NCBI GenBank assembly: GCA_947497905.1
Contig: CANMIH010000001.1
Coordinates: forward strand, 62,001-126,000
Length of the DNA stretch: 64,000 nt
Reading direction: 5' to 3'
Source of the DNA: an uncultured Pelagimonas sp.
GTDB lineage: Bacteria > Pseudomonadota > Alphaproteobacteria > Rhodobacterales > Rhodobacteraceae
How positions within the stretch are numbered: the first letter of the stretch is position 1; the number at the start of each line of letters is the position of its first letter. The translations under genes were made by a program, and so were the position numbers. Of the stretch, positions 1 to 9,220 are shown in pieces. Below the pieces are notes generated by a model that was not told where the DNA came from, ran no database searches, and worked only from the letters and a program-made list of their open reading frames with translations.

Positions 1-536
1 CCCCGACAACTGTGGCCCGTGATCTGCAGACCATCCGTGATTTCAAAGCGCGCCATGGTGATATCATTCTCAAGCCACTGTACGGCAATGGCGGCGCGGG
101 TGTCTTCCGTTTGGATGAGAATGACCGCAACCTCAGTTCGCTCTATGAGCTGTTCACCGGGTTCTCGCGTGAGCCGTTGATTGTGCAGAAATATCTGCCC
201 GCGGTGACCAAAGGTGACAAACGCGTGTTGCTGGTCAATGGCGAACCAATTGGCGCGATCAACCGCGTGCCAGCGGCGGGCGAAGTGCGTTCGAACATGC
301 ATGTGGGTGGTCGCCCTGAGAAGATTGAGCTGAGCGACCGTGATCTTGAGATCTGCGCAAAGATCGGTCCAACCCTGCGCGACAATGGTCAGATCCTCGT
401 AGGCATCGATGTGATTGGAGACTGGCTCACTGAAATCAACGTGACTTCGCCCACCGGCATTCAAGAGCTTGAGCGCTTTGACGGCATCAATGTGGCCGAG
501 AAGATCTGGCAGGTGATTGAAGAGAAATGCGCCTAA
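1..536 (+). CDS. gshB: Glutathione synthetase, C-terminal part (5' end outside window)
   Basis: This is the ATP-grasp ligase that joins gamma-glutamylcysteine and glycine to make glutathione in the cytoplasm. The reading frame is open from the window edge (codons begin at base 3), so only about 178 C-terminal codons are visible. It shows the ATP-grasp loop [17 protein letters not shown], the stretch [12 protein letters not shown], and the C-terminal [15 protein letters not shown] that carries metal and ATP ligands in the GshB family. The stop codon overlaps the start of the downstream esterase gene, so the two are probably co-transcribed. Identity is firm. The true start lies upstream of the window. 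Confidence 0.95.
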   Translation, partial: PTTVARDLQTIRDFKARHGDIILKPLYGNGGAGVFRLDENDRNLSSLYELFTGFSREPLIVQKYLPAVTKGDKRVLLVNGEPIGAINRVPAAGEVRSNMHVGGRPEKIELSDRDLEICAKIGPTLRDNGQILVGIDVIGDWLTEINVTSPTGIQELERFDGINVAEKIWQVIEEKCA

Positions 537-1429
537 GCTGGCAACTTCGGGTTCTGTTGTGGCAGATGCGGTGGATTGCAAAACCGCTTCTGCGCCGCAC
601 GGGTGAGCCCGAAAAGGCGCGACGTGATCTGGAGAGGGCGGCGGCGTGGATGCGTTGGCCGCCTTGTTTGTATCATATCACACGCCCCGGTGGGTTGCAT
701 TGGATCAAGGTGGGGGTCTGCCAGCCGGGAAAGGTGATTTTGTATTTTCACGGCGGTGGCTATGTGGCCGGGAGCCCATCCACCCATGTTGGTATGCTGG
801 GACGGTTGTCCAAACTGTCGGGCTATGAGATCTGTGCGCCGGAATACCCGCTGGCCCCGGAGGCGACGGCCCCCGCACAATTTGAGGCAGGGATTGCGGC
901 CTGGGATCGGCTCGTGGCGCTGGGCTATGCGCCGCGTGATGTGGTGATTGGCGGCGATTCCGCGGGGGGCGGTCTGGCGCTTGCGGTGCTGTCTGCGGTT
1001 TTGCGGCGCGGCGATTGGCCCGCAGGGGCGTTTTTCTTTTCGCCCTGGACCGATTTGACCTGTAGCAGTGAGAGCCTTGGGACGAACCGCGCCGCCGATC
1101 CTATTCTGCCTTCTGAACGCATTCACGAATTGGTGGGGATGATTGCGCCGGACCTGCCCAAAGACGACCCCCGCCTGTCGCCGCTGTTTGCGGACTTTCC
1201 TGTATGCCCTCCGGTGTTGATGCACTATGCCGAGACCGAGATTTTGCGTGATGATGCGCGGCGCATGGCGGCACATCTGCGGGCCTCAGGGGCTTCGGTC
1301 GAGGAAATGGTTCACAACTGCGCACCGCATGTCTGGATGTTTCTGGATGGCTATCTGCCAGAGGCCCGCCGGTCGTTGCGAGAGGTGGCGCACTTTGTTC
1401 AGGCCTCTTTTGCCGAGACCAATCGATAA
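527..1429 (+). CDS. Alpha/beta hydrolase, hormone-sensitive-lipase type
   Basis: A 300-residue serine esterase of the HSL (family IV) class, probably cytoplasmic. The oxyanion-hole motif HGGGY is at residues 75-79 and the nucleophile elbow GDSAGG has Ser145. A C-terminal Asp (in [14 protein letters not shown]) and His (in NCAPHVWMF) complete a likely triad. It starts inside the last codons of gshB (10-bp overlap), which suggests translational coupling. Its 3' end overlaps the convergent comM gene by 31 bp. The substrate cannot be read from sequence; family members act on short-chain esters. An alternative name would be acetyl-hydrolase or esterase. Confidence 0.88.
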   Translation: MRLSWQLRVLLWQMRWIAKPLLRRTGEPEKARRDLERAAAWMRWPPCLYHITRPGGLHWIKVGVCQPGKVILYFHGGGYVAGSPSTHVGMLGRLSKLSGYEICAPEYPLAPEATAPAQFEAGIAAWDRLVALGYAPRDVVIGGDSAGGGLALAVLSAVLRRGDWPAGAFFFSPWTDLTCSSESLGTNRAADPILPSERIHELVGMIAPDLPKDDPRLSPLFADFPVCPPVLMHYAETEILRDDARRMAAHLRASGASVEEMVHNCAPHVWMFLDGYLPEARRSLREVAHFVQASFAETNR

Positions 1430-2910
1430 GATAAGGCCTCGGCCACATGGGGGCGGCGCACGTCCGGGCTTTGATCCAGATCGGCGATGGTGCGGGCCAC
1501 GCGCAAAATACGGTGATAGCCCCGCGCGGATAGGCCAAATCTGTTGGCCGCACGGGTCAGCAAGTCGCGGCTTTCGCTGTCGTCCCCGGTGATCTCATCC
1601 AAAAGCTGCCCCTCGGCATCTGCATTGGTTCGCGCAGAGGTGGTTTCAAACCGCTCGGTCTGGATCCTGCGGGCGGTGGCAACCCGCGCAGCGACCTCAG
1701 AAGAGCTGTCGCCGGTGGGCGGCAGATCGAGATCCTCAAACCCCACCGGAGGGACTTCGATACGCAGATCAAATCGGTCCATCAGTGGGCCAGAGATGCG
1801 ACCCAGATAATCTTCGCCACAGATCGGCGCACGGGAACATGCCCGGTTCGGTTCTGTGAGATAGCCACATTTACAGGGGTTGGCGGCGGCGGTCAGAAGA
1901 AAACGGCAGGGATAGCGCACATGCGCATTGGCGCGTGATATCATGACCTCGCCGGTTTCTATGGGCTGACGCAGGGTTTCCAGAACCGTGCGGGGAAACT
2001 CGGGGAATTCATCGAGAAATAGCACACCATTGTGCGCAAGGCTGACTTCGCCGGGCTTCGCGCCGCGCCCGCCGCCGATGATCGAGGCGGTTGAGGCGGT
2101 GTGATGCGGATCTCGAAATGGGCGCTGACGCGAAATGCCGCCCTGTTCCAAAACCCCAGCGATCGAATGGATCATTGAGGTTTCCAGCGCTTCCGCCGGG
2201 GTGAGAGGGGGCAGAATGCCGGGCAGGCGTTGAGCCAGCATGGATTTTCCCGCACCGGGACTGCCGATCAGGATCATATGGTGTCGCCCGGCGGCGGCGA
2301 TTTCCAAGGCGCGTTTGGCGCGTTCCTGCCCTTTGACATCGCGCAGATCGCGGGCAGTTGGGTCACTGGCCACTTCGCCGGGCTCGGCAGGGGAGAGCAG
2401 CGATTGCCCCGAGAAATGATGCATGATGTCCAGAAGGGATTTTGCTCCGATCACCCGACAGGCGGCCACCCAGGCGGCCTCGGCACCAGATGCTTGCGGG
2501 CACAACAGTGCGCGGTTGTCTGCGGCGGCGGTCATTGCAGCGGGAAGGGCGCCTTGCACGGGCACAAGGTGACCATCTAGGGACAGTTCACCTAAGGCCA
2601 CGGTTTGTGCGGTGGAATCCTTTGGGATGATTTCAAGCGCAGCCAGCAGGGATAGGGCGATGGGCAGATCGAAATGCGACCCTTCTTTGGGCAGATCTGC
2701 GGGGGAGAGATTGATCGTGATCCGCTTTGAAGGCAGGGCGATGGCCAGCGCTGACAGCGCGGCGCGCACCCGGTCGCGAGCCTCAGAGACGGCTTTGTCT
2801 GGCAAGCCAACGATGGAAAAAGCCGGAAGCCCCGGCGTAACCGCGCATTGCACTTCAACGCTGCGGGCTTCGACACCTTCAAAGGCGACGGTATAGGCGT
2901 GGGCCACCAT
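1399..2910 (-). CDS. comM: ComM/YifB-family Mg-chelatase-like AAA+ ATPase
   Basis: A 503-residue AAA+ protein of the YifB/ComM family. In Vibrio, ComM is a hexameric helicase that helps branch migration of incoming DNA during natural transformation. In other bacteria the family is widespread and its role less clear. An N-terminal Lon-S5-like ChlI fold fills about residues 1-150. Walker A GSPGAGKS lies near residue 216, Walker B near VLFLDEFPEF, and a Cys-rich insert ANPCKCGY is typical of the family. The C-terminal Mg-chelatase lid domain ends the protein. It is convergent with the esterase gene and overlaps its end. No com genes lie next to it. Confidence 0.92.
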   Translation of the reverse strand: MVAHAYTVAFEGVEARSVEVQCAVTPGLPAFSIVGLPDKAVSEARDRVRAALSALAIALPSKRITINLSPADLPKEGSHFDLPIALSLLAALEIIPKDSTAQTVALGELSLDGHLVPVQGALPAAMTAAADNRALLCPQASGAEAAWVAACRVIGAKSLLDIMHHFSGQSLLSPAEPGEVASDPTARDLRDVKGQERAKRALEIAAAGRHHMILIGSPGAGKSMLAQRLPGILPPLTPAEALETSMIHSIAGVLEQGGISRQRPFRDPHHTASTASIIGGGRGAKPGEVSLAHNGVLFLDEFPEFPRTVLETLRQPIETGEVMISRANAHVRYPCRFLLTAAANPCKCGYLTEPNRACSRAPICGEDYLGRISGPLMDRFDLRIEVPPVGFEDLDLPPTGDSSSEVAARVATARRIQTERFETTSARTNADAEGQLLDEITGDDSESRDLLTRAANRFGLSARGYHRILRVARTIADLDQSPDVRRPHVAEALSYRLVSAKEA

Positions 2911-2972
2911 GAAACTCGTTACTCCAGAACACCGGCCCAGCCTGCGGCAATCTTGGTTTATGAATGGTTAAC

Positions 2973-2994
2973 GCGGCGCGGGTGGTCGCGCCGC
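2973..2994. terminator. GC-rich hairpin between the GST gene and comM
   Basis: Perfect 8-bp inverted repeat GCGGCGCG / CGCGCCGC around a 6-nt loop, in the 93-bp gap between two minus-strand genes. On the minus strand it is followed by GTTAACC, so there is no good U-tract. It may attenuate or protect RNA ends rather than act as a strong terminator. Confidence 0.35.
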
Positions 2995-3003
2995 ATCGGG
3001 GTG

Positions 3004-3864
3004 TCAGACCAGCGCCATAAAGGCCGGCCAGGCTTCGGGGTCCGCCACTGTCTTTGCGCGGCAGGTTGCATTGCAGACACCAAAGACACGACCGTCAAGT
3101 TCCAGAAGATGCGTGACGGGTTTGCCGGAATAGGGGCATGTCTCATTCTCAGCGGTCCCACTTTCAACCGCGCGTGCGGTTCGTGGTTTGGGGCCGGGCC
3201 AGTTGGTTTGTGCAAAATCGCGTTTGTACCAGGGCAGTTCCTGACCCGTGGCAAACCCGAGTGCGCGCCATTGGCGGAAGGCCGGATCGCTGAGGTGCGC
3301 GTCGACATAGCGCTGGGCCACGGGAGCAACGGGGAGGTTGTAGGTCGCGATGCGTGCGGCCACCGGGGCATAGAAGGCATCAACCGCGGAGTACGCGCCA
3401 CAGAGCCATGGCCCGCCGGAGGTCTCAAGCGCATGGGTCCAAAGTGTCTCGATCCGGGCGATATCTGCGCGGGTCGGCTCAGACGGCGCGGTGTCAGAAT
3501 AGGCCACAAACAGGTTCATCGGGCACTCTTCTCGCAGGGCCATAAAGCCGGAGTGCATCTCACAGGCCAGATTGCGTGCGATCGCTCGGAGTTTGGGATC
3601 ACTCGGCCAGATCCCCGCGTCTGGATGGCGCTGTGCCAGTTCCTCGGCGATGGCAAGACTGTCCCAGATGACGGCCCCATCTGAGGTCACAAGGGTCGGA
3701 ACGGTGCGGGCGGGCGCAAGATGTGCCAGCTGGGCCGCGACATCTTTGTTTTCAAACGGCACCATCTTTGGAGTGAAGGGCAGATCGAATTTTTTGAACA
3801 ACAGCCAGCCTCGCAGGGACCAGCTTGAATGGTTGTAATCGCCGATAAACAATGTGTCGGTCAT
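3004..3864 (-). CDS. Glutathione S-transferase with C-terminal Cys-rich (TRASH/YHS-like) domain
   Basis: A 286-residue protein. Residues 1-80 form a thioredoxin-like GST N-domain (start MTDTLFIGDYNHSSWSLRGW, with cis-Pro in RTVPTL and the SNAIL-like WDSLAIAE), followed by an all-helical GST C-domain to about residue 205. The last 44 residues are unusual: CPYSGKPVTHLLELDG, then CNATC, giving C243-x20-C264-x3-C268. That spacing resembles metal-binding TRASH/YHS treble-clef modules. The start at 3864 is chosen because GAGGAG lies just upstream and the GST fold begins there; the frame stays open further upstream. Function beyond glutathione-linked chemistry is unknown. Confidence 0.85.
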   Translation of the reverse strand: MTDTLFIGDYNHSSWSLRGWLLFKKFDLPFTPKMVPFENKDVAAQLAHLAPARTVPTLVTSDGAVIWDSLAIAEELAQRHPDAGIWPSDPKLRAIARNLACEMHSGFMALREECPMNLFVAYSDTAPSEPTRADIARIETLWTHALETSGGPWLCGAYSAVDAFYAPVAARIATYNLPVAPVAQRYVDAHLSDPAFRQWRALGFATGQELPWYKRDFAQTNWPGPKPRTARAVESGTAENETCPYSGKPVTHLLELDGRVFGVCNATCRAKTVADPEAWPAFMALV

Positions 3865-4003
3865 GGTGTCTCCTCGTGTTGAGGGAAAGCTATGAGACGC
3901 CGTTGAGAAAGGGAAATTCTGATTTGTCAGCGAGGTCATCACAGATTGTGATTGCTCAAGGCGCATTGATGAACAATCGCAGTAGATCCCTGACCTACTA
4001 AAA

Positions 4004-4033
4004 TGATCCAGACCGCGAAGCCTTGCGTAGTAT
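4004..4033 (+). promoter_or_regulatory. Possible sigma-E-type promoter of rpoH
   Basis: TGATCC at 4004-4009 and TAGTAT at 4028-4033 are separated by 18 bp, about 35 bp ahead of the rpoH start codon. In Rhodobacter sphaeroides the RpoE -35 box is TGATCC and rpoHII belongs to the RpoE regulon. The -10 match is only partial, so this is an inference. Confidence 0.35.
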
Positions 4034-4066
4034 CCATAAGTTTCACTCCGATGGGAGGTTCGGATC

Positions 4067-4945
4067 ATGGCACTTGATGGGCAAATGAATCAGGCTTTAC
4101 CGCGCCGCGCGATGAAAGCAGAACTGCTAGATGCGGAAACCGAATTGGCTTTGGCGCGCGCTTGGCGAGATAATCGTGATGAAGCCGCGCTGCATCGTCT
4201 TATTACGGCTTATATGCGTCTGGCGATTTCAATGGCGTCGAAGTTTAAGCGCTACGGCGCGCCGATGAATGACCTGATCCAAGAGGCTGGACTGGGGCTT
4301 ATGAAGGCCGCAGACAAGTTTGATCCGGATCGAGGTGTGCGGTTCTCAACCTACGCCGTGTGGTGGATCAAAGCCAGCATTCAGGACTATGTGATGCGCA
4401 ACTGGTCGATGGTCCGCACTGGCTCAACCTCTGCGCAGAAGTCTCTTTTTTTCAACTTGAAACGCGTTCAGGCGCGTCTGGAACGTGAGGCGGACACGCA
4501 GGGAGAAAGGTTAGATCAACACCAGCTGCGCCACCGGATCGCGTCAGAAGTCGGCGTTTCGTTGAGAGATGTCGAAATGATGCAGGGGCGTTTGGCTGGG
4601 TCAGATTTCTCGTTGAACGCCATGCAATCTAGCGAAGAAGACGGGCGTGAGTGGATTGATACGCTTGCTGATGAAAGCGAGCAGGCAGATGAGATTGTCG
4701 AAACAGATCATGACACCGAACAGATGCGGGCTTGGTTAGTTGAGGCTATGGGATGTTTGTCATCACGCGAGCAATTCATCGTCCGTGAACGCAAACTTCG
4801 TGAGAAACCAAAGACATTGGAGGCCCTTGGGCAGGAGCTTGGATTGTCCAAAGAGCGGATCCGTCAGCTCGAAGCCGCAGCCTTTGCGAAAATGCGCAAA
4901 TCGCTTGAAATGCGCCGGGAAGAGGTGCATAGCTTTCTGACATGA
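4067..4945 (+). CDS. rpoH: RNA polymerase sigma-32 family factor, RpoHII-like
   Basis: A 292-residue sigma-70-family heat-shock-type sigma factor. Region 2 carries NDLIQEAGLGLMKAADKFD and the promoter-melting segment FSTYAVWWIKASIQDYVMRN. The RpoH-specific box QKSLFFNLKR is present. Region 4.2 ends with LGLSKERIRQLEAAAFAKMR. The N-terminus and shortened spacing look like RpoHII of Rhodobacterales, which in R. sphaeroides responds to singlet oxygen and works downstream of RpoE. The assignment to RpoHII rather than RpoHI is by recall, not by alignment. GGGAGG precedes the ATG. Its stop overlaps the ATG of the ChaN-like gene (ATGA), indicating an operon. Confidence 0.93.
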   Translation: MALDGQMNQALPRRAMKAELLDAETELALARAWRDNRDEAALHRLITAYMRLAISMASKFKRYGAPMNDLIQEAGLGLMKAADKFDPDRGVRFSTYAVWWIKASIQDYVMRNWSMVRTGSTSAQKSLFFNLKRVQARLEREADTQGERLDQHQLRHRIASEVGVSLRDVEMMQGRLAGSDFSLNAMQSSEEDGREWIDTLADESEQADEIVETDHDTEQMRAWLVEAMGCLSSREQFIVRERKLREKPKTLEALGQELGLSKERIRQLEAAAFAKMRKSLEMRREEVHSFLT

Positions 4946-5721
4946 GAAAGCTTAGTTTTTTAGTCGGATTAATCGCAGCGTCCGGCGGCGCCTGGGCGCT
5001 TGAGGCAAACGACGCGGATGTTGTGTTCCTTGGTGAGGTGCATGACAATCCGGCGCATCACGAACGGCAGGCCAACTGGGTGGCGGCCTTGGCGCCTAAG
5101 GCTGTTGTTTATGAAATGCTGACCGAGGCGCAGGCTTTGCAGGTTGATCCCACCTTGACTGAGGCCGGACTGGCGGAGGCGCTGGATTGGGAAAACAGCG
5201 GATGGCCTGATTTCTCAATGTATTACCCCATTTTCGAAGCCTCCAGTCAGGCTCGGGTCTATGGGGCGGTCGTGCCACGGTCAGAGGTTCGCAGCATCAA
5301 AGAGCGCAGCTTAGATGAGGTGTTTGGACGTGACGCCGACCGGTTTGGCCTGACGCAAGGTTTGCCGCAGGACCAGCAAGAGGCTCGGGAGGCCATGCAG
5401 ATGGAGGCCCATTGCAATGCCCTTCCGGAAGTCATGCTGCCGATGATGGTCGACATCCAGCGGCTGCGCGATGCGGCTTTGGCCCGGGCCGCCGTTGCCG
5501 CCTATGCGGAGACAGGTGGTCCCGTTGTGGTCATTACGGGGAATGGTCATGCGCGCAAAGACTGGGGTGCGCCCGCGACGCTCAAGGCGGCCGCGCCTGA
5601 TGTTGTGATCTACACACTGGGGCAGGGGGAAGATGGGCATGACGCGCCTGACGGCGGGTTTGATGCCCTAGCCTTTAGCCCGCCAGCAGAACGAGAGGAC
5701 CCCTGCGCGGCCTTCAAATAA
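4942..5721 (+). CDS. ChaN-family haem-binding-type exported protein
   Basis: A 259-residue protein with an N-terminal signal peptide (MRKLSFLVGLIAASGGAWA). The core matches the ChaN/Cofac_haem_bdg family of the Tiki/EreA fold: VVFLGEVHDNPAHH, VVYEMLTEAQA, and the late motif VVITGNGHARKDWGAP. Campylobacter ChaN binds haem and helps iron uptake; other members are uncharacterised. There is no obvious lipobox, so it may be a free periplasmic protein. It is translationally coupled to rpoH through a 4-bp overlap, which would place it under stress-sigma control. It could handle haem or another cofactor released during photo-oxidative stress; that is inference. Confidence 0.8.
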   Translation: MRKLSFLVGLIAASGGAWALEANDADVVFLGEVHDNPAHHERQANWVAALAPKAVVYEMLTEAQALQVDPTLTEAGLAEALDWENSGWPDFSMYYPIFEASSQARVYGAVVPRSEVRSIKERSLDEVFGRDADRFGLTQGLPQDQQEAREAMQMEAHCNALPEVMLPMMVDIQRLRDAALARAAVAAYAETGGPVVVITGNGHARKDWGAPATLKAAAPDVVIYTLGQGEDGHDAPDGGFDALAFSPPAEREDPCAAFK

Positions 5722-5788
5722 GCGACCTGTGGTCATTCCTGCGCAGGGATTTTAAGGTGCTCTGGTTTGAATGTCCGGAGCCCGCGCC

Positions 5789-6424
5789 ATGTCTGATCTT
5801 CCTATTCTCTGGTCGTTTCGCCGGTGCCCCTATGCGATGCGGGCCCGTCTGGCGATCATGCTTGCGGGACACCAGGTTGAGCTGCGCGAGATTGTGTTGC
5901 GCGATAAGCCTCAGGCTTTTCTAGACACCTCGCCATCCGGAACCGTACCTGCGCTGCGCTTGCCGGATCAGGTGCTGGATGAAAGTTTAGACATTATGAT
6001 CTGGGCGTTTGAGCGGTCCGATCCCCATGGCCTGTTGGATATGCCGCAGGAGGGCTGGGATCTGATATCGGCCAATGACGGCCCATTCAAAGCGGCGCTG
6101 GACCACACGAAATACACCACGCGGTACCCCGAGTTGGATCATGCAGCCGAGCGCGAAAAGGCCGTGGCCCATCTGCGCGGGCTGGATGCGCGCCTGGCGG
6201 GGCGGGGTTGGCTCATGGGGGATCGTGCCACACTGACGGATTACGCCATCCTGCCCTTTGCGCGCCAGTTTGCCTTTATCGACAAAGCCTGGTTCGACGC
6301 ACAGGACTGGCCCCACTTGAACGCATGGCTGGATCAGTTTCTCGACAGCGATCTCTTTGTATCGATCATGTCAAAATACGCGCCTTGGGCGGAAGGGGAT
6401 GCACCGCTTGCCTTTGGGGGCTGA
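5789..6424 (+). CDS. Glutathione S-transferase family protein
   Basis: A 211-residue GST-fold protein. The N-terminal thioredoxin domain has the CPYA motif (RRCPYAMRARLAI), reminiscent of the CPxC site of glutaredoxin 2, then the cis-Pro in GTVPALRL and the glutathione-contacting DESLDIMIWAF. A helical C-domain follows, with GDRATLTDYAILPF. The ATG at 5789 is chosen because GGAG sits 8 bp upstream; an in-frame ATG at 5771 would add six residues. It lies between the ChaN-like gene and coaBC. Substrate is unknown; a thiol transferase role is as likely as conjugation. Confidence 0.85.
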   Translation: MSDLPILWSFRRCPYAMRARLAIMLAGHQVELREIVLRDKPQAFLDTSPSGTVPALRLPDQVLDESLDIMIWAFERSDPHGLLDMPQEGWDLISANDGPFKAALDHTKYTTRYPELDHAAEREKAVAHLRGLDARLAGRGWLMGDRATLTDYAILPFARQFAFIDKAWFDAQDWPHLNAWLDQFLDSDLFVSIMSKYAPWAEGDAPLAFGG

Positions 6425-6508
6425 GCGCATCGGTGCGATTGTGTCTTGCCCTCGCAACGCTTAACACTTGTCCAAGACATTAGGGCCTTAAGGGCGGATG
6501 AGGGTGAT

Positions 6509-7702
6509 ATGCTGACAGGCAAACGCATTTTGTTGATCATCAGCGGTGGGATCGCCGCCTATAAATCTCTGGACCTCATTCGGCGTCTGCGCGAACGCGG
6601 GGCTTCGGTTGTACCAGTGATGACCAAAGCGGCGGAAGAGTTTGTCACCCCTTTGAGCGTTTCGGCACTGGCGGGCGTTGAGGTGCATCGCGACCTGTTT
6701 GATCTGACCAAAGAGGCCGACATGGGGCATATCCAGCTGAGCCGCGTTGCGGATCTGTTGGTGGTGGCCCCGGCGACCGCGGATCTGATGGCGAAGATGG
6801 CGCAGGGGCGGGCGGATGATCTGGCGTCGACCCTGTTGCTGGCGACGGATACGCCGGTGCTGGTGGCACCCGCGATGAATGTGCGCATGTGGGATCATGC
6901 CGCCACCCAACGCAATATTGCGACCCTCAAGCAGGATGGCGTGCGTTTTGTCGGGCCAAATGAAGGCGATATGGCCTGCGGTGAATTTGGGCCCGGGCGG
7001 ATGTCCGAGCCGTTGGAGATTGTTGCGGCCATTGAAGGCGCGTTGGGTGAGGGACCTTTGACGGGCAAGCGGGTGCTTGTGACCTCTGGGCCAACCCATG
7101 AGCCCATTGATCCAGTGCGGTATATCGCCAATCGGAGCTCCGGCGCGCAAGGCACCGCCATTGCCTCTGCGCTGCGCGATCTGGGGGCCGAGGTGGTCTT
7201 TGTCACCGGTCCTGCGGATGCGGCACGCCCAGAGGGCGTTGAGGTGATCGAAGTGGAAAGCGCGCGGGATATGCGCGCGGCGGTGATAGGGGCTTTGCCC
7301 TGTGATGCCGGGATCTTTGCGGCGGCGGTCGCGGATTGGCGCGTGGCCAGTGCCTCAGACAGCAAGATCAAAAAGCAAAACGGCCAATTACCCACGTTGG
7401 AGTTTGCCGAGAACCCAGACATTCTGGCTGAGGTATCTCAGATGGAGACCGGACGGCCCGGTCTGGTTGTTGGCTTTGCAGCTGAAACCGATGACGTGGT
7501 GGCCAATGCGACGGCCAAGCGATTGCGCAAAGGCTGTGACTGGATTGTCGCCAATGATGTGTCTCCGGAAACTGGAATCATGGGCGGGTCAGAGAATGCT
7601 GTGGTGCTGATTTCCGATGCGGGGGCCGAGAGCTGGCCGCGTATGGGCAAAGACGCCGTGGCCGAACGGCTGGTGCAGAAACTGGCCAAGGCGCTGGGCT
7701 GA
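6509..7702 (+). CDS. coaBC: Bifunctional phosphopantothenoylcysteine decarboxylase / phosphopantothenate-cysteine ligase
   Basis: A 397-residue coenzyme A biosynthesis enzyme that joins cysteine to 4'-phosphopantothenate and then decarboxylates the product. The CoaC flavoprotein domain (about residues 1-190) has GGIAAYKSLDLIRRL, PAMNVRMWDHAATQRN and the active-site Cys in ACGEFGPGRM. The CoaB domain has DPVRYIANRSSG and a Lys-rich KIKKQNG. The start at 6509 is preceded by GAGGGTG; the frame is open further upstream but that part is not family-like. dut follows after 37 bp, an arrangement common in Proteobacteria. Confidence 0.96.
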   Translation: MLTGKRILLIISGGIAAYKSLDLIRRLRERGASVVPVMTKAAEEFVTPLSVSALAGVEVHRDLFDLTKEADMGHIQLSRVADLLVVAPATADLMAKMAQGRADDLASTLLLATDTPVLVAPAMNVRMWDHAATQRNIATLKQDGVRFVGPNEGDMACGEFGPGRMSEPLEIVAAIEGALGEGPLTGKRVLVTSGPTHEPIDPVRYIANRSSGAQGTAIASALRDLGAEVVFVTGPADAARPEGVEVIEVESARDMRAAVIGALPCDAGIFAAAVADWRVASASDSKIKKQNGQLPTLEFAENPDILAEVSQMETGRPGLVVGFAAETDDVVANATAKRLRKGCDWIVANDVSPETGIMGGSENAVVLISDAGAESWPRMGKDAVAERLVQKLAKALG

Positions 7703-7739
7703 CCCGGCGGATATTGAGTATTTATGAAAAGAAGAAACC

Positions 7740-8195
7740 ATGGTTGAGATAGCATTGAAGTGGGAGCCTGAGGCGGACCAAAGCCTGGGGCTGCCGGTCT
7801 ATGCCACCACTGGCGCGGCTGGTGCGGATCTGAAGGCGAATTTCGCCGATCGGGGTTCTGTTGTGTTGGAGCCCGGCGCGCGAGCCTTGGTGCCGACAGG
7901 GCTGCGTCTGGCCATCCCGGAGGGGTTTGAGGTGCAAATTCGGCCGCGATCGGGGCTAGCGCTGAAACATGGGATCACCTTACCCAACAGCCCCGGCACT
8001 ATAGACAGCGATTATCGCGGGCCTTTGGGGGTGATTGTGATGAATGCGGGGCAAGAGGCCTTTGTGATCAATCACGGGGACCGGATTGCTCAGATGGTTG
8101 TGGCCCCGGTGGTGCAGGCGGGCTTTGCGGTTGTGGAGGATCTCGATGATACCGCGCGGGGCGCCGGGGGGTTTGGCTCAACCGGCGTCGGGTGA
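7740..8195 (+). CDS. dut: dUTP diphosphatase (dUTPase)
   Basis: A 151-residue homotrimeric dUTPase that hydrolyses dUTP to dUMP and keeps uracil out of DNA. All five signature motifs are visible: [21 protein letters not shown], the uracil-binding hairpin [27 protein letters not shown] and the C-terminal [10 protein letters not shown]. The length is normal. It follows coaBC closely and is probably co-transcribed with it. The 3' end overlaps the convergent sterol-desaturase-family gene by 18 bp. Confidence 0.97.
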   Translation: MVEIALKWEPEADQSLGLPVYATTGAAGADLKANFADRGSVVLEPGARALVPTGLRLAIPEGFEVQIRPRSGLALKHGITLPNSPGTIDSDYRGPLGVIVMNAGQEAFVINHGDRIAQMVVAPVVQAGFAVVEDLDDTARGAGGFGSTGVG

Positions 8196-9161
8196 GCGAC
8201 GGGTGATCCAGTGCGTGAGGCGCTTGGCGCGCCGCGTGACATAGCGCGCCATATCGCGGAAGGGGCGCAGGTAGATGTCGAGCAGATTGGTGGCGCTGGC
8301 CTGCGAGGCAGGCAGGCCAAACTGAAGCGTGGCGTCTTTTTCTGACAGGTGCAGTGAGCCAAACAGCCAGTCCCAGATCGCCAGAGCCGCGCCAAAGTTT
8401 TTGTCGTGATGGGTCTGTGCCGTGGAATGGTGCAACTGGTGTTGTGCCGGTGAAATCAGCACCCGCTCCAGCCAGGGCCAATAGTGGATGTCGACATGGG
8501 AATGCCGCAGGTTCGATCCGGTGATGTGAAAGATGAAGACCAGAACATTCACACCCACCACGGTTGCAAGATCCACGCCAGTGCCGAAGAGAAACAGAAA
8601 CAGCGGGATCACGGTGCCCTGCGTGACGGTTCCGCGCAGCCCGTAGAGCACACCTTCCAGAGGGTGCACGCGGTAGACAGTAACGGGGGTGAGCGTTTCG
8701 GCGGAGTGATGCACCTTGTGGATGGCCCAGAGCAGTGGCCAGCGATGCATCCAGCGATGCACCAGAAATTTGGTGAAGTCATCGGTTAGAAACAGGGACA
8801 CGGTAAACAGGGCAACCACAACGGATTTTGGGGTTGTACCGAATTGTCCGGATTGTAGCCAATCCACATCATGCAGGAAGAAATAGACAGCTGTTGCAAT
8901 GGTGACCTGTGCGATCATCAGAGGCGAAATGAACAGGGTAAACAGTCGGTTCAGCACAAAGATTTTATAGTCGGCTTTGGCTGAGGCTGAGAAAAACACA
9001 CGCCGGTCAAAAATGCGCGCAAGCGCCGCTTTGAGCGAAGTCCGTTTGAGGAGAGTCATCCACCCCAGTGCAATCAGCAGCGACAGGGCAAGATAGCCAA
9101 AAAAGACGCGTTTTTTGGGATCCCAGAAGTCGCCAAAGATCTCGTTGAACTGATCGTACAT
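8178..9161 (-). CDS. Sterol desaturase / fatty-acid hydroxylase family membrane protein
   Basis: A 327-residue integral membrane di-iron enzyme candidate. Several hydrophobic segments are followed by the His-box set typical of the FA_hydroxylase family: HRWMH, HKVHH, HSHVDIH and HQLHH. Family members hydroxylate or desaturate lipids such as sterols, carotenoids or fatty acids. The start at 9161 ([10 protein letters not shown]) is chosen over an in-frame ATG 36 bp upstream because it gives a normal N-terminus with AGGG ahead of it. There is no lipid gene nearby to suggest the substrate. Confidence 0.87.
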   Translation of the reverse strand: MYDQFNEIFGDFWDPKKRVFFGYLALSLLIALGWMTLLKRTSLKAALARIFDRRVFFSASAKADYKIFVLNRLFTLFISPLMIAQVTIATAVYFFLHDVDWLQSGQFGTTPKSVVVALFTVSLFLTDDFTKFLVHRWMHRWPLLWAIHKVHHSAETLTPVTVYRVHPLEGVLYGLRGTVTQGTVIPLFLFLFGTGVDLATVVGVNVLVFIFHITGSNLRHSHVDIHYWPWLERVLISPAQHQLHHSTAQTHHDKNFGAALAIWDWLFGSLHLSEKDATLQFGLPASQASATNLLDIYLRPFRDMARYVTRRAKRLTHWITRRSPDAG

Positions 9162-9220
9162 GGGCCAAGCCCTACAAAGGGAAAACGGGCGGCGCAAGAT
9201 GCACCGCCCGTCTCAAAAGT

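Noticed and set aside
3865-4068. Upstream extension of the GST frame to 4068
   Set aside because: The extra residues are not GST-like, and they would cover the rpoH promoter region. The ATG at 3864 has a good ribosome-binding site.
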